Shown one piece after another: positions 1-12,075 of a stretch of 64,000 nucleotides of DNA (within the stretch, counting starts at the first letter, position 1; the number at the start of each line of letters is the position of its first letter). Source of the stretch: Hemicordylus capensis (Eukaryota > Chordata > Lepidosauria > Squamata > Cordylidae); NCBI RefSeq assembly GCF_027244095.1, contig NC_069658.1, forward strand, positions 262,454,687 to 262,518,686. The letters are read 5' to 3'. A program made the translations under genes and the position numbers. Below the pieces are notes generated by a model. It saw only the letters and a list, made by a program, of their open reading frames with translations, ran no database searches and had not been told where the DNA came from.

Positions 1-452
1 CTTGCTACACCCTTGGTCGAGTGCACTGTTTTCAGTAGAAAAATAGAACGTAGCTGGGCCATCACTATATGTAGTTCTCCAGGCTGGAGTACAATATTAT
101 CCAAATCCATTCAAGCCATTTGGAGCTGCTTCGCTGGCTTGTAGAGACCCATGTCTAGTGTGATGACCATTTTAAGGTCAGGACCTACGACTTTTGCATT
201 GATACACTGTCCCTGCATGAGTATAGCATCAGTAATGTCTTCCACTCATGTGCAGGTGCTGCAATTAATGGTGGTGTACCAACTTGTGTTTTGGGGAATC
301 CATGTTGTAACAGTGACCTTTCCAGACCATGTGGGAATGTTGCATTTGCTAGTGTCCATTACTTCATCTTCATCACTATCTTCATCACTTACGCCACTGT
401 TTTCCCCTGCACAAGGAGTGCTGCTTACATCCACTTTATAAGATCTAACCAC
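1..452 (-). pseudogene. unrecognised coding-like relic, cut by the window edge
   Basis: On the minus strand a 68-codon open stretch (246-452) carries an acidic run (SDEDSDEDE) followed by ordinary mixed residues. Further left, the same strand holds short peptide-like pieces, including a PGELH motif near 60-80. That motif recalls, from memory only, an uncharacterised family found beside mobile elements in fish and invertebrates (pattern PG-x-FH). The reading is interrupted, so if it was a gene it is broken. It continues past base 1. No start, splice sites or domain can be fixed. Confidence 0.3.
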
Positions 453-2284
453 TGATCAAACTCGAATGAAGGACCTGGAGGAGACAAGGAGGAGAAGCTC
501 CAGAGCAAGCAGGGTAGGGTCTGCTGCTGTGGCACGCCATTACATCCTAGTCTCCACACTTCACTGCTTGAGCCACTCTTCCTTTCCTGCATCGTTAGTA
601 GCTATTAGCAAACTCTGAAGTTGCAAGAGAAAACTCTCCAGAAATCCTTATCGCATTTAAGATTGGCAGCAGCAAACAGGACTCTTGGAGGAAGTAAATA
701 TGGGGCAGTGGGGTAAGAGAAGGGGGGCATCACAGGAGTCAAATTATTTTAATTGCAATCACTGTAATTTGAGTCAAGAGTAATCTTAATTGAGCTAAGA
801 GTACCGTGGTCACTTCCTCCTCTGCAAGTGTTGCTTTCGTTTTCCTGCATTGGAGACTGGGGCGGCAGCAGGGGAGGGGTCCATGTTAAGCCCTGGAGAA
901 CAACAATCCCATGGACTTGTCCTTGTGATATGTAAAGAAAAGATTACATCTGATCCATGGATGTGCAAAGTTCTTTCCGTCCCTCACCGTGGCTATCCCT
1001 CCACCCCCGGGTCTGGAATTAACAGGGAGCACACCCACATTAGAAGGGTGTGATGCAGGCAAAACTCTAGCTCCAGACTTTAAAAAAAAAAATCATAACA
1101 AGGAAACTGTTGGCACAGATGAACAGTCCTTGTGACCCAACACTCAGTTTCCTACAGTGCTAGCTGGTTGCTTCTGTGGAACTTAAAAACTGGGCACAAA
1201 AGGAGGGCCCAGCCCTCCCTGGTGTTTGTTCCTAGCTTCTGACTTTCCAAGGTATACTACCTCTATACAAGGAGGTTTATTTAGCTTTCAACGCTGATAT
1301 TAAATTAGGTAGAGGTCTCTCCCAGCCCTACTACATAATTATTAGTATTTTAACTGGACAGGGTGTTGGGCCAAAAAAGCAAAGGATATGTTGTAACATC
1401 CCTCCAGTCTTGGTTATTTTAAGAGTAGGAAGAGAGAAGTGGACCATTGCAGAAGGAGCAAAGGAGGGAGGAATTTGGTATGAAGGGTGCCAGGGATTGG
1501 TGAGAAAGGATGTTGGTTTGAGGAAGTTGCTCGACAGAAGAAGAGAAAGATAGAAGACAAGAAGAGAAAAAGACAGAAGAAGAGAAAGACAGAAGACAAG
1601 AAGAGAAAAATAGCAGGCGAGCAGAGCAAGGATTGAGTCTAGAGAATAGAGGGATGTTAGGAAGGGTACCAGGGCTAGGCAGATAAGTGTAGTAACAGTA
1701 GGGATAAATATTCAAATTTCATGTAGTTAAAGCTGCAGTGTGTAGGAGCCAGCAGTCATGTGGGCGGCTGATTTGGCCACCCAGGGCTGCTGTTTGATCA
1801 TCTGCAGGGAGAGAGGGCTAAGCCTGCTCTCCCCGCAGAACCCCCCCAGTGCTTCACACCAATTGTGTGAAGCACCTCAATATTTATTATGAGGAAAATA
1901 CTGTGAAATAACCATTTTCTCATATATTTTGCTATTTAAGCCCTGTTGCTATAAAAGCAGCACACAGTATAAATATTCTTAATATAACACCAACAGCACA
2001 TGCTAAACCAAAAGGCAGGAGCAAAAACAGATCTGTTTTATTAAAGCGTTTTTTCTTCCCTCTTATTCTTTTAAAAACTTTAAAAACCTTTACTGACTAA
2101 TTTCCTCACAAGAAAGTATATTGTTGGGCTGTGAGGAGGATTTTTATTACAAGTTTGTAATGGAGAGAGAGGGAGAAATTCAAACCAGGGAAGGAAGTGG
2201 GGGAGAGAAAACACAAGCAGACTGCCTTTTCAAATGCAGGCACATACACGCTTTTTCAAATTGGGAGAGAAGAAACACATACAT

Positions 2285-2323
<39 letters not shown>

Positions 2324-2640
2324 GGCTTAATCAAGGGGAACAAATAAAACATCCCGATATGGGATGGGGAATGGGGTTTGTGTTTTACTGTCCTTGAGCG
2401 ATGAAGTTCACAGTCCCTGCACTTCCCATCCCATCTGACTGGCCTCCCTCCTTGCCTCCTGCAATTAATATTCCAAGAGCAACCAGGAAGCAACTCAAAT
2501 ATGCAGCCGAGGCTGCTGGGGAGAGGGGCGGGACTCCCAGGGTTAACCCTTTGGAAGTTGGAAGGCTTCTCTGGGAAGAGCAGACACAGCTGAGAAGCTG
2601 AGCAAGCCTTTCTAAATATCTAGCCTTTCCCCCTTCAAAC
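453..2640. other. no gene seen; simple repeats only
   Basis: No convincing coding frame, RNA gene or full mobile element is seen here. A purine-rich tract (about 1527-1620) repeats variants of GAAGAGAAAGACAGAAGACA and makes spurious minus-strand frames. A (CA)n microsatellite lies at 2287-2321. Confidence 0.6.
2287..2321. repeat. (CA)n microsatellite
   Basis: Uninterrupted AC dinucleotide run of about 17 units. Confidence 0.95.
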
Positions 2641-3200
2641 AAACTAACAGGAAGAGGGGAGTTTTGCAGGGGCTGTTTCTCTTTAAGGGGTAGGTCTTAG
2701 TCTCTCTATCTCTCTGTGTGTTACTTGTTAGGATTACTTGTTAGGGTTAAGATATCACAGGGATAGGAGTTCTTAGGGTTACCTAAAGGCAGTGTTTACT
2801 TAGTAGTGGGGGTGGAGTCAGCTAGGGCTGGGAGAGGCCCCACATTCCTTTCCTTCGACTCACATCCTGTGTGACAGTTGGAAGACTACTCTACATATGA
2901 GGTGAAGGCCCGAGAGCATAGCGAACAGGGATAGCAAACAGGACGTAGGAGTTTTGCAGGAGTTTAGCAGGAAGTGTGTGGGTGAGCCTGGAACAAGCCC
3001 CCGCGATCACAAGGATCACAAGGAGCCTGGAGGCGAAGAGAACGTAAGTACATATCCCTCCCTCGTATCCCTCATATTCATGGGAAAGGCTGTTTGGACA
3101 GTTAAATAGCTGACCATTACAGCTGAGACCTATCCTAATAAACTATCTAATAAACGGACAATAAGCTCCCTAAATACTGTAAAGAGCCAACTAAAACAGT

Positions 3201-4102
3201 ATGAAGATAGAAGGTCAGCAGGGGAAGGGGCACTTCCCAGTGTATTGCACAGAGTGCCACATGTACAACTATTTGCTCCATGGGCAGAAGTCATGGGTGT
3301 GTGCTCAGTGCAAGGAGCTCCTGGCTCTCAGGAAAAAATCCGTTTCCTCGAGACCAAGGTGGCGGATCTGGAGAAGCTCAGAGAGACAGAGAGGCATGTG
3401 GATGAGACCTTCAGGGATGTGATAGAGGCATCCCACTCCAGGGCTGGTAGCTCCTCTGCTGTCAGAGAGAATGAAGGTCTTGGGCAAGGAGGACATCGGT
3501 CTGAGGAAGAGGGAAATGCTCCTTTAGAAGGGACCCCTTCCGTGGATGATGAGCCCATATCCTCTCGCACAGGGGATACTCCTCTGGGGGGTGGGGGCCT
3601 CCTTGTAGTTGGTGATTCAATCATTAGGGGGATAGAGAGATGGGTTTGTGACCTACGTGTTGACCGCACGGTGACTTGCCTGCCTGGTGTGAAGGTTGCG
3701 GACATTGCACAGCATCTAGACAGGCTCCTAGGCAGTGCTGGGGAGGAGACAGCTGTCGTGGTCCACGTCGCCACCAACGATGTGGGGAAATGCAGTCGGG
3801 AGGTCCTGGAAGCCAAATTTAGGATGATAGGTAGCATTTTGAAGTCCAGGACCCCCAAGGTAGCATTCTCAGAAATGCTACCTGTTCCACGCGCAAGTAC
3901 AGTGAGACAGGCAGAGCTGAGGGGTTTCAATGCGTGGATGAGACGTTGGTGCCGAGAGGAGGGGTTTAGATTTGTTAGGCACTGGGACACATTTTTGGGC
4001 AAGCAATGCCTGTACAAAAGGGATGGGATGCACTTGAACCAAGATGGAACCAGACTGCTGGTGCTTAAAATAAAAAAGGTTGCAGAGCAGCTTTTAAAAT
4101 GA
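3201..4102 (+). pseudogene. CR1 ORF1: zinc-knuckle plus SGNH-esterase protein, one frameshift
   Basis: ORF1 is the RNA-binding and accessory protein of the LINE. From the ATG at 3201 the N-terminus reads YCTECHMYN then WVCAQCKELL, two CxxC pairs suggesting a zinc-binding knuckle. The frame is lost in the A-run at 3333-3338 and resumes one frame over. It then reads a likely coiled coil (RFLETKVADLEKLRETERH), an acidic linker, and an esterase-like domain: LVVGDSIIRG (catalytic-serine block), VHVATNDVG (the ND block) and, near the end, YKRDGMHLNQDG (the D-x-x-H block). The stop is at 4100-4102. Total is about 300 residues, normal for CR1 ORF1. Apart from the single frameshift it looks intact, and the catalytic blocks are visible. 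The role of the esterase in CR1 biology is unsettled. Confidence 0.85.
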
Positions 4103-4336
4103 CACCTGGGGAACAGCCAATGGGAGCTGGGCAGTATCTCGTTTGGCAAAAGGCATCCTTTAAAGTGTGAGGCTGCAAAGAATTCAAATAAAACAGAAGG
4201 GGACGGAGCAGAACCGCATAAAGAGCAGACGGGAGCCTGTGCCAGCAGGTCAATGAGTCAAAAGAATAGCATACATCAGGGGAGAGATTCAGTGTATAGG
4301 TGCTTGTATGCCAATGCCAGAAGCCTCTGAGCCAAG

Positions 4337-7088
4337 ATGGGTGAGCTGGAGTGCTTGGTTGCTAATGCAGAAATAGACATAGTGGGCATAACAGAAACAT
4401 GGTGGAACAGTGAGAACCGGTGGGACACTGTTATCCCTGGGTATAAATTCGATAGAAAGGACAGGGAGGGACGCCTTGGAGGAGGGGTAGCACTGTGTGT
4501 TAAAGAAGGGATAGAATCTAACAAGCTAGAAAACCTAAGTAGACTGGAGTCCTCCACAGAAACCCTGTGGGTGACTATACAAGGCCGGAAAGGAAACGTG
4601 CTACTGAAGACGTGCTATCGCCCTCCGGATCAAAATTCCGACAGTGACTGGGAGTTGCAGGAGGAAATCAGGGAGGCGTCAAGGAGAGGCAGGGCTGTAA
4701 TTATGGGTGATTTCAACTACCCACACATAGACTGGGTAAATTCACATTCAAGTCAGGACAAAGAGGTCAAATTTCTTGATACGCTAAATGACTGTGCCCT
4801 AGAACAGTTGGTCATGGAACCGACCAGAGAGAAGGCGACCTTGGATCTAATACTGAGTGACACCCAGGACCTGGTGCATGATGTCAGTGTCATCAACCCT
4901 TTAGGGAACAGTGACCACAGTGCCATCAAATTCAGCATACATGCGGGGAGAGAATCACCAAGGATATCTAACACAGACATTTTGAATTTCAGAAGAGGAA
5001 ACTTCTCCAAAATGAGGAGTATGGTGAAAAGAAAGCTGAGGGAGGAAATCAGGAGAGTCACTTCGTTCCAGAGTGCATGGAGTTTACTCAAAACCACAAT
5101 ACTAGAAGCCCAGTTAGATTGTATACCCAAAAGGAGGAAAGGTACCACTAAGTCCAGGAGGATGCCAGCATGGCTAACGGGTACCGTTAAGGAAGCCATA
5201 AAAGGGAAGAAGACTTCCTTCCGAAATTGGAAGGCCTGTCCAAACAAAGAGAACAGAAAGGAACACAAACTCTGGCAAAAGAAATGCAAGGTGACAATAA
5301 GGGAGGCAAAAAGAGAGTTTGAGGAACATTTAGCCAAAAGTATCAAGGGGAATAACAAAAACTTCTTTAAGTACATCAGAAGCAGGAAACCTGCCAGGGA
5401 GGCGGTTGGGCCATTAGACAATGAGGGAGTGAAAGGGATTATTGAGGAGGATACGGAGGTTGCAGAGAAACTGAATGAGTTCTTTGCATTTGTCTTCACG
5501 GCAGAGGATACTGAGCATATACCTGTTCCTGAACCAGGCTTTTTAGGGATGGAGGATAGAGAGCTGAGTCAGATAGAAGTGACAAGGGATGATGTTCTAA
5601 ATTGTCTGGAAAAACTGAAAGCCAACAAATCACCAGGGCCAGATGGTATCCATCCAAGAGTCCTCAAAGAACTCAAACGTGAAATTGTCGACCTCCTTGC
5701 TAAATTATTTAACTTATCCCTGAAATCGGGCTCTGTCCCAGAGGACTGGAGAGTAGCAAATGTAACACCGATTTTCAAAAAGGGATCCGGGGCAATCCGG
5801 GAAATTACAGGCCAGTTAGCCTAACGTCCGTTCCAGGCAAATTGATGGAAAGCATCTTCAAGGATAAAATTGTTAAGCATCTAGAAGAACAGGCCCTGCT
5901 GGGAGTGAGCCAGCATGGCTTCCGCAAAGATAAATCTTGTTTCACCAACCTTTTGGACTTCTTTGAGAGTGTCAACGAGTGTGTGGATCAAGGTGATCCA
6001 GTTGACATAGTATACCTGGACTTCCAAAAAGCTTTTGACAAGTTTCTCATCAAAGACTCCTGAGGAAACTTAGCAGTCATGGGATAAAGGGACAAGTACA
6101 TGTGTGGATTGCTAACTGGTTGAAAGACAGGAAACAGAGGGTAGGTATAAATGGAGAGTTTTCACAATGGAGGGAAGTAAGGAGTGGGGTCCCCCAGGGA
6201 TCTGTACTGGGACCGGTGCTTTTTAATGTATTCATCAATGATCTGGAAGCAGGGGTAAGCAGCGAGGTGGCCAAATTTGCAGATGATACCAAACTCTTCC
6301 GGGTAGTGAAATCCAAAACGGATTGTGAGCAGCTCCAAAAGGCTCTCTCCAAACTGGGGGAGTGGGCAACAAAATGGCAAATGCGGTTCAATGTTAGCAA
6401 GTGTAAAGTGATGCACATTGGGACGAAAACCCCCAACTTCAAGTATATGCTGATGGGATCCGAGCTGTCGGTGACGGACCAGGAGAGGGATCTTGGGGTT
6501 GTGGTTGACAGCTCGTTGAAAGTGTCGACTCAATGTGCAGCAGCTGTGAAAAAGGCAAATTCCATGCTAGGGATCATTAGAAAGGGGATTGAAAATAAAA
6601 CGGCTAACATTATAATGCCCTTATACAAAACTATGGTGCAACCACACTTGGAGTACTGCGTACAATTCTGGTCACCACATCTTAAAAAGGACATTGTTGA
6701 ACTGGAGAAGATACAGAAGAGGGCAACCAAAATTATCAGGGTCCTAGAGCACCTTTCTTATGAGTCAAGACTACAACACCTGGGGCTTTTTAGTTTATTA
6801 AAACGACGACTTCGGGGAGACATGATAGAGGTCTATAAAATCATGCATGGCATGGAGAAAGTGGAGAGAGAGAGATTCTTTTCCCTCTCACACAACACTA
6901 GAACCAGGGGTCACTCCATGAAATTGATTGCCAGGAGGTCTAGGACCAACAAACAGAACTTTTTCACACAATGCGTGATCCACTTGTGGAACTCTCTGCC
7001 ACATGATGTGGTGACAGCCAACAACCTGGATGGCTTTAAGAGGGGTTTGGATGACTTCATGGAGGAGAGGTCTATCAATGGCTACTAG
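4337..7088 (+). pseudogene. CR1 ORF2: endonuclease and reverse transcriptase, two frameshifts
   Basis: This is the LINE polyprotein that nicks target DNA and copies the RNA. The first piece (4337-5824) opens with the APE endonuclease: ITETWW near residue 17, GDFNYPHIDW near 123 and SDHSAI near 191. The reverse transcriptase follows with KSPGPDGIHPR near 430 and VTPIFKKGS. A frameshift near 5785 moves the reading to the piece with YLDFQKAFDK (6013-6042). A second near 6045 moves it to the 6102-7088 piece, with SGVPQGSVLGP, FADDTK and LWNSLP, ending SINGY. Catalytic aspartates remain. An in-frame TGA at 4328 lies just before the chosen ATG, and the CR1-like peptide YANARSL sits immediately upstream of it, so the ancestral start was probably further 5'. 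Confidence 0.88.
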
Positions 7089-7291
7089 TCGGAGGGCTGT
7101 GGGCTACCTCCAGCCTCAGGGCAGGGTGCCTCTGAGTACCAGTTGCAGGGGAGTAATGGCAGGAGAGATGGAACGCCCTCTACTCCTGTCTGTGGCTTCC
7201 AGCGGCATCTGGTGGGCCACTATGCAAAACAGGATGCTGGACTAGATGGGCCTTGGGCCTGATCCAGCAGGGCTGTTCTTATGTTCTTATG

Positions 7292-7660
7292 AGTTTATAT
7301 ACAGATTGATACAGTTTTTCAGCACATTCAGCAGTAACAACAAACCTGACAGGTAGTCCATACTACATCATCATATTCGCCTTTGAAGATCACAACACTG
7401 CCTTTGTTAGTATCATAAATTCCTAGTATCCAACTGGGCTACTTCTTATCAGCAATCTTCCCTGCCTGTGTTCACTGGAACACGCAGGAAGGCATAGCAG
7501 TTAACATATTGTTGCTAAAACAGACCAAATGCTTTTCTACATGGGAACAAACAACTCACAAAATGGATTAGACTCTTGCTCAGTCTGTCTAAGAATCTAA
7601 AATGGTGCTGCTTTAGTTAACTCTCAGGTAACAGCATGGGTTCAGATGAGGTCATCCTCT
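7292..7660. other. no feature recognised
   Basis: Between the CR1 3' end and the SINE fragments I see no gene, RNA or repeat that I can name. Confidence 0.5.
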
Positions 7661-7667
7661 GAGCTCT

Positions 7668-7772
7668 GGAATAGATTCAGAGGAGGTCAGTAGTGCTCAC
7701 ACATGTAGTATCCCATTCAAATGCAAACCAGGGCAGACTCTGCTTAGCAAAGGGGACAATTCATGCTTGAGC
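7668..7772 (-). mobile_element. 5S-rRNA-like SINE fragment
   Basis: In reverse complement this reads through AGGTCTGCCCTGG-like and GAATGGGA-like blocks shared with the copies at 46853 and 48852. Those blocks resemble the 5S rRNA internal promoter (GGGTCGGGCCTGG and GGATGGGAGACC). Only the 5S-like head is present. Confidence 0.5.
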
Positions 7773-7790
7773 TTGTTTCCCTTTCCCTAC

Positions 7791-7914
7791 TAAAGTAAAG
7801 TTGTGCCGTTGAGTTGGTGTCGACTCCTGGCGACCACAGAAAGAAAAACATGTGGTTTTATTTAGTAGAATACAGGAGGGGTTTAACATTGCCATCTTCC
7901 GCACAGTATGAGAT
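7791..7914 (-). mobile_element. tRNA-derived SINE, 3' half (rest at 14872-15014)
   Basis: Reverse complement of a SINE family seen at 18083, 28190, 39315 and 58692. This piece holds the tail (GAGTCGACACCAACTC-like, then TTTACTTT) and ends at the target site AGAT. The tRNA-like head of the same copy resumes after the retrovirus-like element. Joining the two sides matches the uninterrupted copy at 28190, so this is one SINE split by a later insertion. Confidence 0.85.
7911..7914. repeat. target-site duplication AGAT (left)
   Basis: AGAT directly before the left LTR is repeated at 14868-14871 directly after the right LTR. In other copies of the same SINE it occurs once at this point. Confidence 0.85.
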
Positions 7915-8393
7915 TGATGTGTTTTAGAAAACCAAAGTAACTCCATTTTACTTAGAATACCTCACTCTAACTTAAAGTAACCCCAGCCCAGCTCAGGCCA
8001 GCTCAAGGACACGGCCTCACATGATCAACGCCATTATCTCTCTCCACTAAATTGTATCTAAAGAAACTTGGTTCTCACAGGACAGTTTAGAAAACAGGAT
8101 GTAACCAAATAAGGAGTGATCACCAGATGAACAATGAATCATTCGCATGCGTACTAGATACTTAGTCCACCATTCTGTTGCCAAGTATACTATGTCTAGG
8201 GTGTCAACATCATTCAGATTGTCTGTATAAATGTAAGATGCACCTATAACCAATTTGTATTTCAATGCAGAGCAATAGCCCATTGATTTACCTTGCTGGC
8301 TGCAGCAGCAAATAAAATTGCCTCTAATTGATTCCCACTGTGTCTGTTTGATTGGCTTAAGGAGGACCCAGGGACGAACCGGAATTCACATCA
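7915..8393 (+). repeat. left LTR of the retrovirus-like element
   Basis: A 479-bp repeat starting TGATGTG and ending CACATCA. It is nearly identical to 14389-14867, of the same length. AATAAA near 8310 is a likely polyadenylation signal. Confidence 0.93.
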
Positions 8394-8396
8394 ATT

Positions 8397-8414
8397 TGGT
8401 GCCGTGACAGTCGG
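8397..8414 (+). other. primer-binding site, tRNA-His type
   Basis: TGGTGCCGTGAC followed by TCGGAT lies three bases after the LTR. This resembles the complement of the tRNA-His 3' end used by HERV-H-like elements. Confidence 0.7.
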
Positions 8415-8724
8415 ATGTGACTCTGGGTGGACAGTCTGACCCGTCACGGGACAGTGAGATCCAGCGCGCCCCACAGCTTTTGTCTGTGGAGGATTCTCAT
8501 GGGCCCGGGATGCGCCAGTCGTCACAATGCGCCACATCTGGGAATCGAGGCAAGAGTGAATGAAAGTGTGAACAGAGAGAGTGAGTGAGCGAGAAAGTGA
8601 AATCCAAAGACGTCTTTTGGTTCTCCTCAGCCCAAGAGGGGCGGGGGGGGGAAGCCCAGGGAGGGGCAATCTTTCATCTCGAGAAGAGGGGAGAAAGCCA
8701 AAATTGAAGCCAAAATCCCAAGGG

Positions 8725-8822
8725 GGGGGCAATTTAAGCCAAAATCCCGAGGGGGGGCAATTTAAGCCAAAATCCCGAGAGAGGGGGGCAATTTAAGCCA
8801 AAATCCCGAGAGGGGGGGCACA
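8725..8822 (+). repeat. short tandem array in the retroviral leader
   Basis: Three to four copies of a unit of roughly 30 bp, each containing CAATTTAAGCCAAAATCCC followed by a GA/G run. It lies between the primer site and any coding trace. Confidence 0.85.
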
Positions 8823-9833
8823 TTTAAGACAAAAAGCCCAAGCAGGGGCGGTTTAATCTTTCAGCTCGAGAAGGGGGAAAGAGAGAGAGACAAAACAAAA
8901 ACAAAAAAAACCCCACAGCCGAAGTAGGGCTGCCTGGGAAGGAGTGACTTAAGCCAAGAGCCCAAGGAGGGGCGGCTTTGAGTCAGAAATAAACAGCCTA
9001 AGCCCGAGCAACTCAAATGGGGGGCTATGGGTAGCAGAAATAGCAAGTACACAAAATCTGAACGGATTTCATGTACACCTTTGGAGTGTGTGTTGAAAAA
9101 TTGGGTGATTATCATGGGAGCAAAGAGTGCTCTTAGAAAACATGTTTTGAAATGCCTTTGTATGAAAGTTTGGCCACTATGAACTCGAGTCAGAGGCCTC
9201 CTGACTCTGAAAATAACATCCTTTTGCACTTGCCTCTGTTTTATAAGTATTAAAGAGGAAAAGAATGATTGTCTTTTGCTAAAATCATGTTGTCTCTGTG
9301 TTCTGTTTCCAAGCTTTGCCCTTGTGTTGCAAACAGCCTGCAAACAGTCTCTGCCACTGTCCTGTTGTAACCAAGCCAAAAGATAACACTGTTCTAGCTG
9401 CAAAAGTTTCTCTGAACAAAAGGCTGCTTTTGTTCTCTTTTCCTTTTTTTCTATCTCTCTTCAACTACTTGAGTTGGAAAAGAGGAAAGAAAATGGAGTT
9501 TTGAAGGAATGCATATGGGAATTGCAGACAAAAGGGAAAAAAACTAGAAGGAAACACGTAAAAGGATTTTGGTTGGAGGTTGTTAACAACAATAAAAAGA
9601 AAAATGCTTGAAAAGCACCAGTAAGTTATAAGATTGTGATGTGGAAAGGTAATATAGAATTACAGGTTGTTTTTATGGATGGCTGTGATAAGTTTGTTCT
9701 ATTTAAGCTACTTTCTTAACTGAGTTTATGGCTAACAGATTGAAAATGTTATAAAATTCCTTGTGACTCATATGGAGTTTTCTTTTGTTTAGTTCTTTGT
9801 TCTGTGAAATACACAAGACAAGCCCCTCTCTCT

Positions 9834-9836
<3 letters not shown>

Positions 9837-9878
<42 letters not shown>
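9837..9878. repeat. (GT)n microsatellite
   Basis: About 20 uninterrupted GT units inside the retrovirus-like element. Confidence 0.95.
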
Positions 9879-9879
<1 letters not shown>

Positions 9880-10984
9880 ATGTTTCTGAGAGGGAGCCCA
9901 AAGCTCTGGTTCTGTATAGGAATTCAACCCACATCAATCTTATAGCTCATCTCTGTGAAGATGAGGTTTCAGTTGTAATTATTCTGTTTATTCTGTTGTA
10001 TTTGTGAATATATTTATACTAGTGACATGTTTTTTTTTCCTTTCTGTAAACTGTTCCAGACCAAACTTGCTCTGACATTGAATTCCAAAATTCACAGTTA
10101 TTATATTAATTGAACATAAAATTGGTCATGAGCAACTGAATCTTCCCACCTCTGCAAAAGTGCTGCTTATGGATGGCTAAATGCATTAGGCATGAGAGCA
10201 AGCTCTATTTCATTCATTCTTATGTTAAGTTGATTGTGATATTTCTGCCACTACTGAGTGTCATAAGCCTTTATATGTTATATTTACTGATTTCCTTGAG
10301 ATGGTCTCTTACCTATTTTCCGTGAGCTCAAAACTCTAAACCGGAAGTTTCCCTTCCAAATTCTTCCTCACAAATGAAAGCTGATCCCTGATGAACAAGG
10401 ATAACTCCGCCCATTTCCAGATGGGAGGGGGAAAGAGGTTCTCTGTAAAGCAGTTTGTGTTCCAGCCAGATTAATTGTGGGTGAGAAGGAAAAATGGATT
10501 TTAAGATAAATGAGTCTAATTGTATTACTGTCATGTTTTTGCAAAATCTGTGCAATATTTCTGCTAACTGATTTGATGTAAACTGAAAGCTACTAATCAA
10601 ATGGTCTAAGGTTCAAAAAAAATTTTTAATTTGACTTATCCACCAGCCCTGCTTTGCCTTCACAGCAGCTGAATCTTAAAATCCCAGACATGAGATTTGA
10701 TGAAAGGAATTTTGTTTTGCCAATCCTGCAAGTGGCAAGGAGTTCCAAAGCACCGGTTTGCAATTCACCTTGGAAATTTCCCTGCTAAAAGGGATTAGTC
10801 TGGGGCAATAGATGGCTGACTCCCTCACACATGACCGAATATCATGTGACTTTGGTGGGGAATTCTGGGGTTTCCATGGCTACTACTTTATTCTTAATCC
10901 AGCTACTTTACTTCCTTTTGAGCCTACAGAAGACCAAGAACATGATTGCTTGCAAGCTATGGACTGCATCTATGCCAAGCCATC

Positions 10985-11800
10985 CTGATCTTAAAGATGA
11001 ACTGTACACAGATGGAGGCAGCTTCATGTAAGAAGGACAACGTAAGCTGGCTATGGAGAAGTGACTGACCATGCTCTTTCTCCAGGTATCTCAGCACAGC
11101 TTGCAGAGCTCATCACCTGCAAGGTAATTTTTACACAACTCATGGGGCCACTTGGAAAGAAAGAAGATTTTTAACAGTGGGAAACAAGGAAGTAAAATAT
11201 GGGACACAGATATCAGAACTCTAGACTGCTGTTACACTACTAGAAGAGGTTGCAGTCATCCATAGCAGAGGTCACCAGAGGAAAATGACCCAGTGACAAA
11301 GGGTAATTGGATGGCAGATGCTGCAGTTAAAACCGCTGCTCCTTATATTTCTGTTTCCAAGCATCTTTGATTCCTGTGCTATCTTGGCACAACCCCCCCA
11401 CATATTCAGAAAAAGGACATCGACTTTGCACCACAGCAGGGGGGCGCACTTAGAAGAGGATGGCTGGTAAAGAACAGCAGATGGATGTGGAATTCTTGCA
11501 GAACCAATCCTTTGGTTTTTCCTAGTCAATACAAAGACACTTTTGTGCCTCTTGGATGTACCCTTTTGCAGAACATGTGGCAACAGCCTGTGTAATTTGT
11601 GTGGTAAACAATCCTACTTTACCAAGGTATAGTATCTCACTGGACATACCAAGTCAGGTAATGCCCAAGTTGTGGGTAGACAGAGGGCAGGGATTGACTT
11701 TACCTGTGTGGGCTATCTTTCTCCTTGTCTCGAGAGGTGGTTTTCGCTTTACAGAAATGTCAAACCCAAACTTGAACCCATCAGTGACTGGTTAATTATG
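10985..11800 (+). pseudogene. pol relic of the retrovirus-like element (RNase H and integrase traces)
   Basis: Plus-strand peptide pieces include LYTDGGSF, which resembles the first RNase H block, and ACVICVVNNPTLPR, which resembles the cysteine part of the integrase zinc finger. They are in the right order for pol and lie between the primer site and the env-like part. The region is broken and cannot make a product. Confidence 0.55.
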
Positions 11801-11914
11801 AGGCTAAAGATGGAGAACTGGGACACCACAACTATCTACACGTTACTGACGATGAAGTCAGTCATACTGGATGGAGATTGATTGCCCTGACAAAGGACTG
11901 TAAGTATGATTGTC

Positions 11915-12075
11915 AGCCAGCGTGGTGCAGTGGTTAGAGTGCTGGACTAGGACCGGGGAAATTCAGCCAAGACACTTACTGGGCAACACAGAGCCTACAA
12001 CTCAAATGATTTGGCCTGCCTCACAGGGTTGTTGTAAAGAGGAAGAACAGGATACAGAAGAGAATGTGAGATGCC
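11915..12075 (+). mobile_element. tRNA-derived SINE with MIR-like core, old relic inside the retrovirus-like element
   Basis: GCCAGCGTGGTGCAGTGGTT followed by GAGTGCTGGACTAGGACC, then CTCACAGGGTTGTTGT, matches the better copy at 61351-61570 in the same order. It is shortened and diverged. Confidence 0.75.

Larger units (their letters stand above)
2650..7291 (+). mobile_element. CR1-clade LINE, near full length
   Basis: A non-LTR retrotransposon with a 5' untranslated region, ORF1 (3201-4102), ORF2 (4337-7088) and a 3' untranslated region ending in two TTCTTATG units at 7276-7291. ORF1 has the SGNH-esterase type of CR1 elements, and ORF2 has an APE-type endonuclease and a reverse transcriptase. 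A short 3' octamer repeat instead of poly(A) is the CR1/L3 signature. The left edge is uncertain: I place it near 2650 because GAGTTTTGCAGG-bearing GC-rich sequence runs from there to ORF1. No target duplication was found, which is usual for CR1. Two other copies in this window (20391 and 24838) share the 3' end, as does a fragment at 52325. Only a few lesions break it, so it is fairly young. Confidence 0.88.

Noticed and set aside
3328-5499. Minus-strand frames of 248-273 codons opposite the CR1 genes
   Set aside because: Antisense shadows of ORF1 and ORF2; the plus strand has the conserved motifs.
8047-8283. 78-codon minus-strand frame repeated exactly at 14521-14757
   Set aside because: The repetition is explained by the two LTRs, and the frame shows no domain.
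8725-8822. CRISPR-like array
   Set aside because: Units are contiguous tandem repeats without spacers, inside a retroviral leader of a vertebrate genome.
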